64,000 nucleotides of DNA, from NCBI RefSeq assembly GCF_023078475.1, contig NZ_CP095741.1, positions 2,418,001 through 2,482,000 on the forward strand, in the 5' to 3' direction. Source of the DNA: Luteibacter aegosomaticola. GTDB lineage: Bacteria; Pseudomonadota; Gammaproteobacteria; Xanthomonadales; Rhodanobacteraceae. The translations under genes were made by a program, and so were the position numbers. This document shows, piece after piece, positions 63,591 to 64,000 of this stretch (its first letter is position 1; each line of letters starts with the position of its first letter). The notes under the pieces are model-generated. The model was given only the letters and a program-made list of their open reading frames with translations, was not told the DNA's origin and ran no database searches.

Positions 63591-64000
63591 ATGTCCAAAA
63601 GCTCCCTCAGAAGCGACCAGGTCCTTGTTACGGTGGGTACCGCCTGCACTATGTCGGCGGTGGGCTCGACCGAGACTTACCAGGCGCTGGTGGCCCAGTC
63701 CGAGGAATTCCTGGCGCTGGCCGCGTTCGATGCTGGCCTGGTGGAGCTTGATCCTGAGGCGGACAATGCGGCCGACGGCATGCGCTGGGCCGAGGGCGAC
63801 CACGCTGGCGAGCCGGTGTCGCTCGAGGAGCTGAAGCGCCTTCACGGTGCTAGCCTGCGCGCCAACATGGGCATCCGCCACGTACCGGGTGTCCGTGAAC
63901 TGGCGCCGCGCGTGGTCACCGATATCGCCGCCCCGCTGCCGCACGACCTGGAAACGGTGGGCCTGCGCCGCCTCGCCGGCCTGCGTTACGAGGACATCCG
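63591..64000 (+). CDS. Unidentified protein, truncated at window end
   Basis: An ATG at 63591 opens a frame that stays open to base 64000, giving the first 136 residues (start MSKSSLRSDQVLVTVGTACT). It is soluble and acidic with no signal peptide. I do not recognise a family from this part. A TATAAT box upstream supports expression. The rest lies beyond the window. Confidence 0.6.
   Translation, partial: MSKSSLRSDQVLVTVGTACTMSAVGSTETYQALVAQSEEFLALAAFDAGLVELDPEADNAADGMRWAEGDHAGEPVSLEELKRLHGASLRANMGIRHVPGVRELAPRVVTDIAAPLPHDLETVGLRRLAGLRYEDI

Overview
The window is about 64% GC chromosomal DNA from a gammaproteobacterium. It carries TonB-dependent receptors with accessory sugar genes, giant type V autotransporters, DUF4865/tautomerase and DUF4242 genes, and GTAGGAGC-type REP palindromes. 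Together these suggest the Rhodanobacteraceae/Xanthomonadales (Luteibacter- or Dyella-like). That placement is inferred from gene content; no rRNA or tRNA gene was seen to confirm it. I saw no transposase, integrase, prophage module or CRISPR array.

Layout. 1-6.2 kb: a 5'-truncated unknown gene, a small membrane protein, two FtsX/MacB-type permeases, an exported SnoaL-like protein, an exported epoxide-hydrolase-like enzyme, a DUF6985-like protein and a small exported protein. 6.4-8.5 kb: an OPT-family oligopeptide transporter. 8.5-21.2 kb: a carbohydrate locus with a polysaccharide deacetylase, a formyltransferase-like protein, a flavin-dependent halogenase, a TonB receptor, a GH3 glucan glucohydrolase, a LacI repressor, an MFS sugar transporter and a PQQ-type sugar dehydrogenase. 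Two copies of the palindrome TGACAGCGCTGTCA lie in front of the receptor and the GH3 gene and are the probable LacI operators.

21.3-31 kb: a lipobox-bearing autotransporter of about 1.7 thousand residues, a second TonB receptor and a small exported GH18-signature protein. 31-33 kb: a LysR regulator divergent from a DUF4865/tautomerase pair. 33-35.3 kb: a Gly/His-rich lipoprotein and an OprD-like porin. 35.4-39 kb: a large ATP-binding LuxR regulator flanked by two DUF4242 paralogues that share an upstream box. 39-44.4 kb: a six-hairpin glycosidase-like enzyme, an EamA transporter, an alpha/beta hydrolase, a GNAT acetyltransferase and a DUF2878 membrane protein. 44.6-47.5 kb: an unusual fusion of peptidoglycan-binding, GH19-like, papain-like and alpha/beta-hydrolase regions. 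47.6-51.5 kb: a three-subunit periplasmic gluconate-2-dehydrogenase-type complex (Tat-exported small subunit, GMC flavoprotein, triheme cytochrome c). 51.7-62.6 kb: a giant 3624-residue autotransporter that shares a roughly 295-residue module with the first one. The right end has a DUF302 protein and the start of an unidentified gene.

How it fits together: most of the window serves the cell envelope, namely polysaccharide capture and breakdown (receptors, GH3, GH18, six-hairpin enzyme, porin), periplasmic sugar or sugar-acid oxidation feeding the respiratory chain, and very large surface proteins. The points most worth a second look are the four-part hydrolase fusion, the halogenase/formyltransferase/deacetylase cassette, the LuxR-DUF4242 cluster with its repeated upstream box, and the module shared by the two autotransporters.
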